Under the pieces are notes generated by a model. It worked only from the letters and a program-made list of their open reading frames with translations. It did no database searches and had not been told where the DNA came from. From the NCBI GenBank assembly GCA_050289385.1, contig JBNKFQ010000225.1, positions 20,560 through 84,559 of the forward strand: DNA of 64,000 nt, written 5' to 3'. Each line of letters opens with the position of its first letter. Positions within the stretch are counted from its first letter, which is position 1. Made by a program: the position numbers and the translations under genes. Below are positions 1 through 8,014 of the stretch, piece by piece. This DNA is from JBNKFQ01 sp050289385. Lineage in GTDB: Bacteria > Pseudomonadota > Gammaproteobacteria > Pseudomonadales > Porticoccaceae.

Positions 1-24
1 TAGCCGATCAAGTTAATGGGTTGT

Positions 25-858
25 TTACTTGCCCCTTCCTGACTGCCAGAAATACCATCCTGCCCCAAGGGCAATGGAAACAAAGTGATTGCTTTCAATC
101 AGCGGGCTGTCGGAGAATTCCGCGCCCCCCAGGTAATCGTAACGAAGAGTGCCACCGAGCCATAAACTGCCGTAGCGGCGCCGCAGGCCCAGCTTGAACA
201 CCGCGCCCCCATAACCAGACCCGGCATCATAGAATCCCCTGGTGGCCGTTTCATATTGGGGCGCTACAGAGTAGAAGTAACTGTGATAGCGATCGCTGCC
301 GTACAACATGCCGATGCGACCTACCAGGTTCCAATCACCGACAACGCGCTCCTGCCGGTACGCCACGTTGGGGTTAAACACCCAACCGATATAATCCGAC
401 TGCCGCAAATCGGTTGCCACCGCGCCACGCAACGACATGTGCAGGGCCCAACCCTCACGCAGTACTTCGCCGCTTAAATTGACGGCGAAATCGGGACCGA
501 TTTCGAAGGTCGGCAGTAACTCCAGCATCCCCCTGCGCAGCGAATTTTCTCCGTCGTCATTGGCCAGGGACAAATCGGCACTGAGATTGAGTTCAATTCT
601 GTTATCGGCGAATAACCTACCCCTGATCCCTTCTTCGTCAGCGCGCAAGAAATCGCCGCGATAGACCACCAGGGGAAACGGCAGCGCACGTAATTGATAG
701 TGGTCGGAGCCCCGATAGTCGGCCAATAATTGTCCGCCAATGCCAGCGCCCAGTTCCCATTCGGGCTTGACTGATTCACCGGGCTGATCGGCATGCAGCG
801 ACGACGCACCGCAACAAAAACAGATGACGATGACAATACGTGCGTTTATTCTAGACAT
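25..858 (-). CDS. MipA/OmpV-family outer-membrane protein
   Basis: A 277-residue protein with an N-terminal signal peptide (hydrophobic IVIVICFCCGASS stretch, cleavage probably near SLHA) followed by alternating hydrophobic/polar strands and a C-terminus ending in aromatic residues (GAGWYFWQ), as in outer-membrane beta-barrels. The pattern (ELGAGIGGQLLADYRGSDHY near the mature N-terminus, then RALPFPLVVYRGDF) is that of the MipA/OmpV family, whose members bind murein-synthesis enzymes or act as scaffold proteins. I place the start at the ATG at 858 because the open frame upstream runs through the preceding lipoprotein gene, and this ATG lies one base after that gene's stop, which suggests translational coupling. 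The product is probably exported with the two lipoproteins upstream; its exact role is not visible. Confidence 0.72.
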   Translation of the reverse strand: MSRINARIVIVICFCCGASSLHADQPGESVKPEWELGAGIGGQLLADYRGSDHYQLRALPFPLVVYRGDFLRADEEGIRGRLFADNRIELNLSADLSLANDDGENSLRRGMLELLPTFEIGPDFAVNLSGEVLREGWALHMSLRGAVATDLRQSDYIGWVFNPNVAYRQERVVGDWNLVGRIGMLYGSDRYHSYFYSVAPQYETATRGFYDAGSGYGGAVFKLGLRRRYGSLWLGGTLRYDYLGGAEFSDSPLIESNHFVSIALGAGWYFWQSGRGK

Positions 859-859
859 A

Positions 860-1420
860 TCATTGCTGGTGCCGGTAATTGTCCACCAGGTACTGGTGGG
901 CAATATCAACAATATAATCCAGCAGGTTTCTGTCTGTGGCGCCAATTGACCAGGCCCCTCCCAGTGCACTGGCGTTGCGGACGGCAACCGGGGACGCAAT
1001 GGTCTCTCCACTGGCCGCATCCACCATCTCTATTTCCATACTGATAAACGAGTCACCAGCAAATCCCCCGGCCCAGAATCTGGCGCCACCACTGATTACA
1101 CGCAACGATAAAACTTTTGGTTTGAGAATCAACAACCGGTCGCCGGATGTTGCTTGCTGCTGCCACTGATTCAGCAGTGGTGACAGTTTGCTCTCCAGCT
1201 TTTGAGCCAACTGTTGTGTCACTTTCAGCTTGCTTTCGTCGTTCGCAACCGCGTCGCTGTAGGCCATTTTCTCCAATTTATACTTCTGATATGACACAAG
1301 CGGTTTTTTGGTGGCACTCAGTTTGGCGGATTCCTCTTGCGCCACTTGCGCACGTTTTTCCGGTGAAGAGGCGCAACCAACCATCAACCCCACCAGCATT
1401 AACACGACTATTTTTTTCAT
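860..1420 (-). CDS. Small lipoprotein, DUF3313/DUF4410-like
   Basis: The 186-residue product starts with a classic lipoprotein signal (MKKIVVLMLVGLMVGC; lipobox around Cys16) and continues with a Lys/Gln/Glu-rich helical stretch and then a compact alpha/beta domain containing ARFWAGGFAGDSFISMEIEMVDAASGE. The glycine-rich turn followed by a strand reading 'EIEMVDAASGETI' is typical of the DUF3313/DUF4410 lipoproteins. No catalytic residues are evident. It sits between a HEAT-repeat lipoprotein and the MipA/OmpV-like gene, all on the minus strand, so the three may form one envelope operon downstream of the aryl polyene genes. The family assignment is from resemblance of the motif only. Confidence 0.65.
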   Translation of the reverse strand: MKKIVVLMLVGLMVGCASSPEKRAQVAQEESAKLSATKKPLVSYQKYKLEKMAYSDAVANDESKLKVTQQLAQKLESKLSPLLNQWQQQATSGDRLLILKPKVLSLRVISGGARFWAGGFAGDSFISMEIEMVDAASGETIASPVAVRNASALGGAWSIGATDRNLLDYIVDIAHQYLVDNYRHQQ

Positions 1421-1483
1421 CGTTCACATTCCCTTCTTAAAACCGGCAAATAACTCAACGCTCTTGTCTTCATAATCGGACAG

Positions 1484-2446
1484 TCAATCCAAATAGAGAT
1501 CAATGATCATGCTATTCCATCGCTCCTCCCTGGATGCATTGGCTCGCCAACGCTTGCGCTGCTCCATTAAATAATCATTGCTCGCCTGGGTTTGCAGGTC
1601 GCCTATTGCCTTTAACGCCATCCCCCTGTCCTGCCAGCTCCGCGCCCCCTCGTAAATCGACTTCAACAGATCGAGTTGTTCTTCCGCCCGGCTGACCCCC
1701 AAACCGGATATCGCCGACAGACGAACGTATTCGTCATCGTGTTTGGCAAATTCTATCAAATAGTCGATAGCATGCGGGTTGTTCGAAAACGCCAACTCAT
1801 ACACGTCCATATAGGCCAGCTCATCGTCACTAAAATTATTGCGAACATTCTCCGCGAGATTGTCCACCTGCGCGTTTGTCAGAGAGTAGCCAAAAACCCT
1901 CTGGTTGATTTTTGCGGCGATTTCTTTAACCAACAATTCCGTCGGCTGATTGAAACAAGGTTCGTTGACTTCCGTCATGCTCCAGACCGGCACTTTACCG
2001 CGCTTGACCAGAGCGGCCAACCGCTGCGGTCCGGAACCGTCTACGATCAAATCTACCCTGACAGAAGACAAAGTCACCAGAGGCGCGAAACCGTTGGCAC
2101 GATGATTGACGACTTCCAAACCCTGCAAATCAATCGTACTGTTCGATGAAGCGATGAACCTTACCGGTAACCCGCGCGCTTTGAGTTCTTCTTGCAAGTT
2201 GGTGATAAAAAAACCGGCGGCATCGAAACGGCCACCGTCGTGCGTTAAATTAATGGTTATCACACCACTTGACGGATTGTGGTCGGCTGGCAGAGAGTTT
2301 TTAAACGAAAACGATTTTACCTCCGATGTACCTTGGGCAGCATAGGAATTTTCAGACAGGTTTGGTTTATCTATGGGTATTGTCAGCGAACAGGCCTGGC
2401 ACAGAACAAGTAACAGGCCGACAATAAGTAGCCTTAAATATGACAT
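1484..2446 (-). CDS. Lipoprotein with C-terminal HEAT-like repeats
   Basis: A 320-residue protein with a lipoprotein signal peptide (MSYLRLLIVGLLLVLCQAC, lipobox Cys19). The middle part (about residues 60-180) is an alpha/beta region with a GRFDAAGFFITNLQEELKARG segment that I cannot assign to a known family. The C-terminal third (about residues 205-305) consists of paired helices with small-residue turns (EFAKHDDEYVRLSAISGLGVSRAEEQLDLL; GMALKAIGDLQTQASNDYLMEQ), which look like HEAT repeats and suggest a protein-binding scaffold in the periplasm. It is followed after 63 bp by the next lipoprotein gene. It is separated from the aryl polyene ketosynthase gene by 137 bp, so it may have its own promoter and need not belong to the pigment pathway. 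Confidence 0.6.
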   Translation of the reverse strand: MSYLRLLIVGLLLVLCQACSLTIPIDKPNLSENSYAAQGTSEVKSFSFKNSLPADHNPSSGVITINLTHDGGRFDAAGFFITNLQEELKARGLPVRFIASSNSTIDLQGLEVVNHRANGFAPLVTLSSVRVDLIVDGSGPQRLAALVKRGKVPVWSMTEVNEPCFNQPTELLVKEIAAKINQRVFGYSLTNAQVDNLAENVRNNFSDDELAYMDVYELAFSNNPHAIDYLIEFAKHDDEYVRLSAISGLGVSRAEEQLDLLKSIYEGARSWQDRGMALKAIGDLQTQASNDYLMEQRKRWRANASREERWNSMIIDLYLD

Positions 2447-2583
2447 AGTTTCTCCCTGTTTTTATGTTAACGGTTTTGTTGTTGCAGACAGGGGCAGTTA
2501 CAGCACCGTCTCGGTTTTCAGTTTCTGCACCTTGTTTTAAATTCTTCTCTATTCGCCACTCTTGCGCAACACTTGCCTCACAA

Positions 2584-3810
2584 TCAGGGCGAGCGTCCGA
2601 AAATTAGCGACGTATTAATCCCCCCAAAAGCAAAGTTATTGCTCATCACGTATTCACAATCAAGTTCGCGAGGTTGACCGACAATGTAATCCAACTGCGC
2701 ACATTCGGGGTCGACATCCCGCAAATTTGCGGTGGCATGAAACCAGCCTTCGTTCATCATCCGAATCGCCGTCCAGGCCTCGAGTACGCCACAAGCCCCC
2801 AAGGTGTGGCCAGTAAAACTTTTAAAGGCGCTGATCGGCACGTTGGCGCCAAACATTCCGGCGGTGGCATGACTTTCGGCAATGTCACCTCGATCAGTGG
2901 CGGTGCCGTGGGCGCTGATATAGCCGATCTGCGCAGCGTCAATACCGGCGTCATCAAGCGCCAGTTGCAGCGCGTGTTTCATCGTCTCACTGGACGGCTG
3001 GGTGATGTGCGCACCGTCGGAATTGCCGCCAAACCCCACCACCTCGGCATAAATCTTCGCACCCCGCGCTTTGGCGTGACCCAACTCTTCCAATATCAGT
3101 GTACCTGCACCCTCGCCAATAACCAGTCCGTCTCTGTTGCGGTCAAAAGGCGATGGTGTCATGTGTGGCATATTGTTGCGTGTGCTCGTGGCAAACAAGG
3201 TATCAAAAACGGCTGCCTGGGTTGCACACAGTTCTTCTGCGCCTCCGGCCACCATTAATGTCTGGCGCCCAAACTTGATCGCCTCATAGGCATACCCAAT
3301 GCCCTGGCTCCCCGAGGTACAGGCGCTTGATGTTGTAATAACACGCCCTTTCAAACCAAAAAAAACACCGATATTTACGGGGGTGGTATGGCTCATCATG
3401 CGTATATAGGATGAGGCATTCAAACCGGCAGTAGAATGGTTTAGCAACATCTTGCCAAAATCAGCTACGGCAGCGGTGCTCCCCGCAGAAGAACCATAAG
3501 CGACACCCATACGACCATCCTGAATGACCGGATTGTTGAGTAACCCGGCATCCTCAAGAGCCAACTCGGTTGCACGCGTCGCCAACAACGCCACCCGCCC
3601 CATGCCACGAACCGCTTTGCGGCTGTAATGAGCAGGCTTTTCAAAATCGGGAATCGGACCACCCAGACGGGTATTCAGGCCTTCGTATTTATCCCAGTCT
3701 TCGATATACCTTATGCCGGTTTGCTGTGTCTTCAGGTTGTGTGCCACCTCTGACCAACTCTGGCCTATCGGCGACAAGCCCGCCATGCCAGTAACCACCA
3801 CTCTTTTCAT
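2584..3810 (-). CDS. apeR: Beta-ketoacyl-ACP synthase of aryl polyene pathway (ApeR-type)
   Basis: A 408-residue FabF/KAS-II-like condensing enzyme. The catalytic triad is intact: Cys in TTSSACTSGSQ (about residue 164), His in SAHGTATDRGD and His in SFTGHTLGACGVLEAW. It joins malonyl-ACP to a growing acyl-ACP. In the E. coli/Xenorhabdus aryl polyene system the last gene of the cluster is a homodimeric ketosynthase, ApeR; this gene is also the last of the operon, directly after DH and KR genes, so I use that name. The ATG at 3810 shares its A with the TAA stop of the ketoreductase gene (TAATG) and has a GGTGGGA sequence upstream. A GTG two codons earlier is possible but less likely. Confidence 0.88.
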   Translation of the reverse strand: MKRVVVTGMAGLSPIGQSWSEVAHNLKTQQTGIRYIEDWDKYEGLNTRLGGPIPDFEKPAHYSRKAVRGMGRVALLATRATELALEDAGLLNNPVIQDGRMGVAYGSSAGSTAAVADFGKMLLNHSTAGLNASSYIRMMSHTTPVNIGVFFGLKGRVITTSSACTSGSQGIGYAYEAIKFGRQTLMVAGGAEELCATQAAVFDTLFATSTRNNMPHMTPSPFDRNRDGLVIGEGAGTLILEELGHAKARGAKIYAEVVGFGGNSDGAHITQPSSETMKHALQLALDDAGIDAAQIGYISAHGTATDRGDIAESHATAGMFGANVPISAFKSFTGHTLGACGVLEAWTAIRMMNEGWFHATANLRDVDPECAQLDYIVGQPRELDCEYVMSNNFAFGGINTSLIFGRSP

Positions 3811-4535
3811 TAACACATCCCACCGTTAACCGAAATAACCTGCCGCGTGATATAGGCTGCTCCGTCTGACATTAAAAAACTTACCGTCGAGGCAACCTCT
3901 TCAGGGCGCCCCAGCCGTCTGGCCGGAATCATCCCGGTCACTTCGTCCAGAGGCAGTTGATCAATCATATCTGTATCAATCAGCCCCGGCGCCACACAGT
4001 TTACTGTAATATTGCGTTTTGCCATTTCCAGCGCCAGCGCTTTGGTTGCACCGATAATTCCCGCTTTGGCAGCGCTGTAGTTTACCTGGCCACGATTACC
4101 AATCAAACCGGACACCGACGAGATCGTAACAATCCTGCCTGGCTGACGCCGGCGAATCATTGGCATGATCAAGGGGTTGAGCACGTTATAAAAGCTGTCC
4201 AGATTAGTGTGCATCACCTGATCCCATTCATCCTCATCCAGGGCGGGAAAAGCGTTATCCCGAGCAATCCCTGCATTGCAAACCACGCCATAACAGGCGC
4301 CATATTGCTCAATGTCTGCCTGCAAAACCGCTTTGGATTCGGCCCGATCCGAAACATCAAAACGCAGCAGTCGCACATCTCGCCCCAGCGCTCTTATTTC
4401 ATTTTTTACCTGTTCTGCCTGCTCGACTGAATCGCGGTAGTGAACCACGATATCAAATCCGTCCTGCGCCAGCCCCAATGCAATCGCTCGCCCGATACCT
4501 CGGCTGGAGCCGGTAACCAATACTGTTTTCGTCAT
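3810..4535 (-). CDS. apeQ: 3-oxoacyl-ACP reductase (FabG-like, ApeQ-type)
   Basis: A 241-residue short-chain dehydrogenase. It has the N-terminal NADPH-binding motif TGSSRGIGRAI (residues 8-18), the NAG motif (VVCNAGIARDN), the catalytic Ser in TISSVSGLIGN and the YSAAKAG catalytic Tyr-Lys pair, and it ends with the FabG-type VNGGMC tail. It reduces the 3-keto group after each condensation in the polyene chain, before dehydration. Its first codon overlaps the stop of the dehydratase gene (4532-4535, ATGA) and its stop overlaps the next ketosynthase start, so the DH-KR-KS unit is translationally coupled. The length is normal for FabG. Confidence 0.9.
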   Translation of the reverse strand: MTKTVLVTGSSRGIGRAIALGLAQDGFDIVVHYRDSVEQAEQVKNEIRALGRDVRLLRFDVSDRAESKAVLQADIEQYGACYGVVCNAGIARDNAFPALDEDEWDQVMHTNLDSFYNVLNPLIMPMIRRRQPGRIVTISSVSGLIGNRGQVNYSAAKAGIIGATKALALEMAKRNITVNCVAPGLIDTDMIDQLPLDEVTGMIPARRLGRPEEVASTVSFLMSDGAAYITRQVISVNGGMC

Positions 4536-5014
4536 AACTGTCCTTCTTGTAGCTGTTCTTCTTGCAAAAAAACTTCGGCATCGGCCGGTTGAAATACATT
4601 CAGGTTGGCCGCAACCAGCACACCCTCACCAGTTATCGTGCACTCGAATACGCTTAATCCATCATCTCCCCGCAGCACTTCATCAGCCGTGACTTTCAGA
4701 TTTGCACCACAGGCAAATTCCGCACAATTCGTTTCGTAGCGCCGCGTACCAAGCAAAAGCCCGAGCTTGACCGGCTCTCCCGCCTGCTTTGCCAGTAAAC
4801 CGGCGTAAACCCCTATCGTCTGGGCCATGTACTCAATACCCACCCAGGCCGGCACTCGGTCATTCCGATCAAACAGGCCATCCTGCCGCACCTGCAAGCC
4901 CGTTGTCACGCCGCCGTCTCGCTGCTCAATCAACTTGTCGATCAACACCATGTCGCCGTCGTGCGGCAACAAGTCAGCAATCGGTCCGGATTTGCCCACA
5001 TGCTTCTCCTTCAT
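4532..5014 (-). CDS. apeP: 3-hydroxyacyl-ACP dehydratase, hotdog fold (ApeP-type)
   Basis: A 160-residue single hotdog domain. The segment IADLLPHDGDMVLIDKLIE corresponds to the FabZ/FabA N-terminal active-site strand with its catalytic His, and VPAWVGIEYMAQTIGVYAGL is the central hotdog helix with the acidic residue. It removes water from the 3-hydroxyacyl-ACP to give the trans double bonds of the polyene. In characterised aryl polyene systems ApeP pairs with a second hotdog protein, ApeI; here the ApeI partner appears as the C-terminal domain of the acyl-ligase (14639-16366). The gene overlaps its neighbours by ATGA on both sides. Confidence 0.85.
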   Translation of the reverse strand: MKEKHVGKSGPIADLLPHDGDMVLIDKLIEQRDGGVTTGLQVRQDGLFDRNDRVPAWVGIEYMAQTIGVYAGLLAKQAGEPVKLGLLLGTRRYETNCAEFACGANLKVTADEVLRGDDGLSVFECTITGEGVLVAANLNVFQPADAEVFLQEEQLQEGQL

Positions 5015-6207
5015 CCCGGTATCATCTGCCCGTAACCCAATACTACAGCGACATTGTTTCCACCAAATGCAAATGAATTACTCATGCAAATACGCGGGCC
5101 AGCGCTCTCCGCCTGTCCCGCTTTCACAAAGTTGAGCGGTGGCAATTTCGGGTCTGCTGCACCATCCCATACATGGGGCGGCAACAAGCCGTCTTTCCGG
5201 GCCATTGCCAGCCAGCAAAATCCCGCTTCTATGGCTCCCGCCGCCCCCAGTGTGTGTCCGGTTATTGCCTTGGTGGAACTACAGGGCACACCATTGGAAA
5301 ACAGTTCGGCAACCGCTCGACTTTCCATCGCATCATTTTGTAAGGTGGCAGTACCGTGCAAACTCAGGTAATCCACATTGCTTGCCTCTAATCCGGCAAC
5401 GTCCAGCGCTTCCCGCATGGCGGCCACAGCTCCCAAACCTGTTGGGTCCGGAGCAGAGATATGGTGTGCATCGGAGCTGGCCCCGACCCCAAGCAGAGCA
5501 ATGTTTCCTGTTTCTCTGGTCATTAAAAACAGCGCTGCGCCTTCGCCGATATTTATGCCGTCCCGGTTTACGCTGAATGGATTGCAATTACCCGCCGACA
5601 CGGCCTCCAGCGCTGTAAAACCCTGTACTGTCATTTTGCACAGGCTGTCAGCACCGCCCACAATAACCGCGTCGCAGAGATCAAGCGTCAGCAGTCGGCG
5701 GGCAGAAACCAGTGCTCTTGCACCGGATGAGCAAGCGGTAGAAACGGTATATGCAGGCCCGTCGGCACCCAGGTATTTACTTAAAAACTCGCTGGGCGTG
5801 CCTATAGCCTGTTGCCTATAATCGTAATTTTTGGGCAGGCTGCCGGTTTGCTGATAGTCTCTTAGCGCTTGTTCTCCCTCTGCAATCCCCGACGTACTGG
5901 TGCCAATTACAACACCAATGCGCTCAGCGCCAAAACGATCAAACGCCCGATCAACTGTATCGCGAATATCCGCCAGCGCCGCCAGCAACAACTGATTGTT
6001 TCGGCTCTGATAGATCTTCAGTTCAGCTGGAATTACCGGCAATTCCCACCCGACTTGGCCAACCACGCACCGCCCCTCCTGCAGATAATGGGCACTGCTC
6101 ACCATGCCCGCGCGACAGCCTCGAAACAGCGCATCGGCAACGTCGTTCCGGTTTGCTCCGAGCGCGCACACGATGCCAAGGTCATTTAAATAGTAACCGC
6201 TTGTCAC
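5011..6207 (-). CDS. apeO: Beta-ketoacyl-ACP synthase of aryl polyene pathway (ApeO-type)
   Basis: A 398-residue condensing enzyme with the full Cys-His-His triad: TVSTACSSGARALVSA, LSLHGTATLQNDAMES and AITGHTLGAAGAIEAG. The thiolase-type fold covers the whole length. By position in the DUF3261-KS-DH-KR-KS block it matches ApeO, which in E. coli-type clusters works with the chain-length-factor-like ApeC (here encoded at 18198-18941) as a heteromeric elongation ketosynthase. Translation begins at a GTG that overlaps the stop of the upstream lipoprotein gene (GTGA). It differs clearly in sequence from the second ketosynthase of the same operon, so the two are not a recent duplication. Confidence 0.87.
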   Translation of the reverse strand: MTSGYYLNDLGIVCALGANRNDVADALFRGCRAGMVSSAHYLQEGRCVVGQVGWELPVIPAELKIYQSRNNQLLLAALADIRDTVDRAFDRFGAERIGVVIGTSTSGIAEGEQALRDYQQTGSLPKNYDYRQQAIGTPSEFLSKYLGADGPAYTVSTACSSGARALVSARRLLTLDLCDAVIVGGADSLCKMTVQGFTALEAVSAGNCNPFSVNRDGINIGEGAALFLMTRETGNIALLGVGASSDAHHISAPDPTGLGAVAAMREALDVAGLEASNVDYLSLHGTATLQNDAMESRAVAELFSNGVPCSSTKAITGHTLGAAGAIEAGFCWLAMARKDGLLPPHVWDGAADPKLPPLNFVKAGQAESAGPRICMSNSFAFGGNNVAVVLGYGQMIPG

Positions 6208-6788
6208 AGCGTGATAACCTCCAGTGTTCTGACCCGCAGTGAATAACCATACTGATAATTTGTCAGGGTAAATTGCCCTTGCATGGGGTCATCCGTTTCG
6301 TAGTTGATCGCAACAACTCTGTTGTTTTTATAAAAGAGTTGACGCAATCGGGAGCTTTGCTGCAAACGCCACGGAACACCCAGTTGCCGTTGAATCTCTC
6401 CCTCCGGCCACAACGCCAGCTGAATATCCGCCAATACCTGTTGTGGTTGAAAGTGTTCTTGCACCAGGGCGCTTTTTTCCATCACCAAATTGTCGCCATC
6501 ATACTGCAAGGTAAACAACTTCAACCCTTGAGCCGACAACCCGACCAGGCTTACCTGGTGAGAGTGCAATTCGAGCACACCCAACATTTCGTGATGTGCG
6601 CCATTGTATTCTCCTGTCACCTGCTGCTGCACTTGCAACGATGCACCAAAATCATGTACCGCAAGCAGTGGCATAGCCATTTCGTTAACTGGCCGCTCCT
6701 TTACGGTTTGGCAACCCGCCAGTAAAGACACGGCTAACCATAGTGCGAACTTCAACAGGCCTTTTTTCAACACAGCTCTTTTCAGCAT
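6204..6788 (-). CDS. apeN: DUF3261-type lipoprotein of aryl polyene cluster
   Basis: A 194-residue lipoprotein (MLKRAVLKKGLLKFALWLAVSLLAGC; lipobox LAGC). The mature part is mostly predicted beta strands (LQVQQQVTGEYNGAHHEMLGVLELHSHQVSLVGLSAQGLKLFTLQYDG), consistent with DUF3261 proteins, which regularly sit in aryl polyene clusters beside LolA-like and MMPL genes. It is likely anchored in a membrane facing the periplasm and may help carry the pigment lipid to the outer membrane; this is inferred from context. The gene overlaps the end of the flavoprotein gene by 7 bp and the start of the next ketosynthase by 4 bp. Confidence 0.75.
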   Translation of the reverse strand: MLKRAVLKKGLLKFALWLAVSLLAGCQTVKERPVNEMAMPLLAVHDFGASLQVQQQVTGEYNGAHHEMLGVLELHSHQVSLVGLSAQGLKLFTLQYDGDNLVMEKSALVQEHFQPQQVLADIQLALWPEGEIQRQLGVPWRLQQSSRLRQLFYKNNRVVAINYETDDPMQGQFTLTNYQYGYSLRVRTLEVITL

Positions 6789-8014
6789 AGTTCTGCCAGC
6801 ACACCCAACCGTCTGCTCGTATCCGCAACAAACGGGTTATCCAGGTCCCAGGCATAACCGGCCAAAATGGAGCAGACCATAGGCCTTATAGAGGGTGCCT
6901 CCTGATCATGGAAGAAGATGTCTTGCAGCTTGCCTTCGTACCACATCTCAACAAAGGCACGAAAGGTGTCGACGCCACGTTTTAGCGGCTGCGCATAGTC
7001 TTGCTCCCAGCACACCTCCTCGCCCCGAAGCTGTCGATCCAGTACATTTGCGGCCAGTACGGACGACTTCATGGCAATGGTGACCCCGGAGGAAAAAACC
7101 GGATCAAGAAATTCCCCCGCATTTCCCAATAACGCAAAGTGCTCTCCCCACAGGCGGGTAACGTCAACAGAGTATCCGGTTATATCTCCGGTGCGCGAAT
7201 CGTATTTTGCTTGAGATAACCAGTCTCTTAAACGCGGGTCCTGATTAATTACCTCGCGCAATACCTGTTTTGTATCTCCCGCAAAGCGATCAAAAAAAGA
7301 CGCCTCGCCAACCACGCCAATCGAGCTGCGCCCGTTACTGAAAGGAATAAGCCAATACCAGATATCCCGATATTCAGGGTGCACCGTAATCAGGATTTTC
7401 TGGCGATCAAATTCCCTTGCAGTAATGCGATCTTCAATATGGGTAAATAACGACCGTCTCGAAGGAAAGGTCGATGGTTTCTCCAGGTTAAGCAGCCGGG
7501 GTAACACTCGCCCAAAACCGCTGGCATCCAGCACAAATTTGCCGCGATACTCAAATTGTTCGCCATTGTCGTTACGAGATTGCAACCTTACCCCCGGCGT
7601 ATCAAACTGAACACCGGTAATTTCCTGACCGTAGTAAATCCTGGCGCCAGAGCGTTCGGCAGCATCGGCAAGTATTTTGTCAAAACGGGCTCTTTCAACC
7701 TGCCAGGTTGTGCCCCAACCAAGCGTAAATTTGTCGCTGAAATCAAAATCGGTATAGCGTTCATTCCACGAAAAGGCCGCACCTCCCTTAAACTGAAATC
7801 CGGCCTCTTGTACCACTTGCAACATGCCAGCCTGCTCAATAAATTCCATACATTGCGGCAATAAGCTTTCACCGATTGAAAAACGTGGGAAATGGTCCTT
7901 TTCAATAACGACAACGTCGTGCCCCTGCTGTTTAAGGCGAGCGCTTGCCAAAGCGCCAGCCGGACCTGCACCGATTATCAGTACATCAGCATTTAAGGCG
8001 TCTGTTTTTTTCAT
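6782..8014 (-). CDS. FAD-dependent oxidoreductase, flavin-halogenase-like
   Basis: A 410-residue flavoprotein. The N-terminus holds the FAD dinucleotide motif GAGPAG (residues 15-20), then GESLLP (48-53), a GFQFKGGAAFSW segment with Lys76 where flavin halogenases have their conserved Lys, and WYWLIP at 219-224, which fits the halogenase WxWxIP motif; the FAD-ribityl motif appears later as LLGNAGEFLDPVFSSGV. The fold is the PHBH/geranylgeranyl-reductase/halogenase superfamily. In xanthomonads the related pigment is brominated, so a halogenase role is possible, but non-halogenating relatives share these motifs. The gene overlaps the exporter gene by ATGA and lies between exporter and DUF3261 lipoprotein, so its substrate is most likely the aryl polyene or its starter. 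Confidence 0.8.
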   Translation of the reverse strand: MKKTDALNADVLIIGAGPAGALASARLKQQGHDVVVIEKDHFPRFSIGESLLPQCMEFIEQAGMLQVVQEAGFQFKGGAAFSWNERYTDFDFSDKFTLGWGTTWQVERARFDKILADAAERSGARIYYGQEITGVQFDTPGVRLQSRNDNGEQFEYRGKFVLDASGFGRVLPRLLNLEKPSTFPSRRSLFTHIEDRITAREFDRQKILITVHPEYRDIWYWLIPFSNGRSSIGVVGEASFFDRFAGDTKQVLREVINQDPRLRDWLSQAKYDSRTGDITGYSVDVTRLWGEHFALLGNAGEFLDPVFSSGVTIAMKSSVLAANVLDRQLRGEEVCWEQDYAQPLKRGVDTFRAFVEMWYEGKLQDIFFHDQEAPSIRPMVCSILAGYAWDLDNPFVADTSRRLGVLAELC

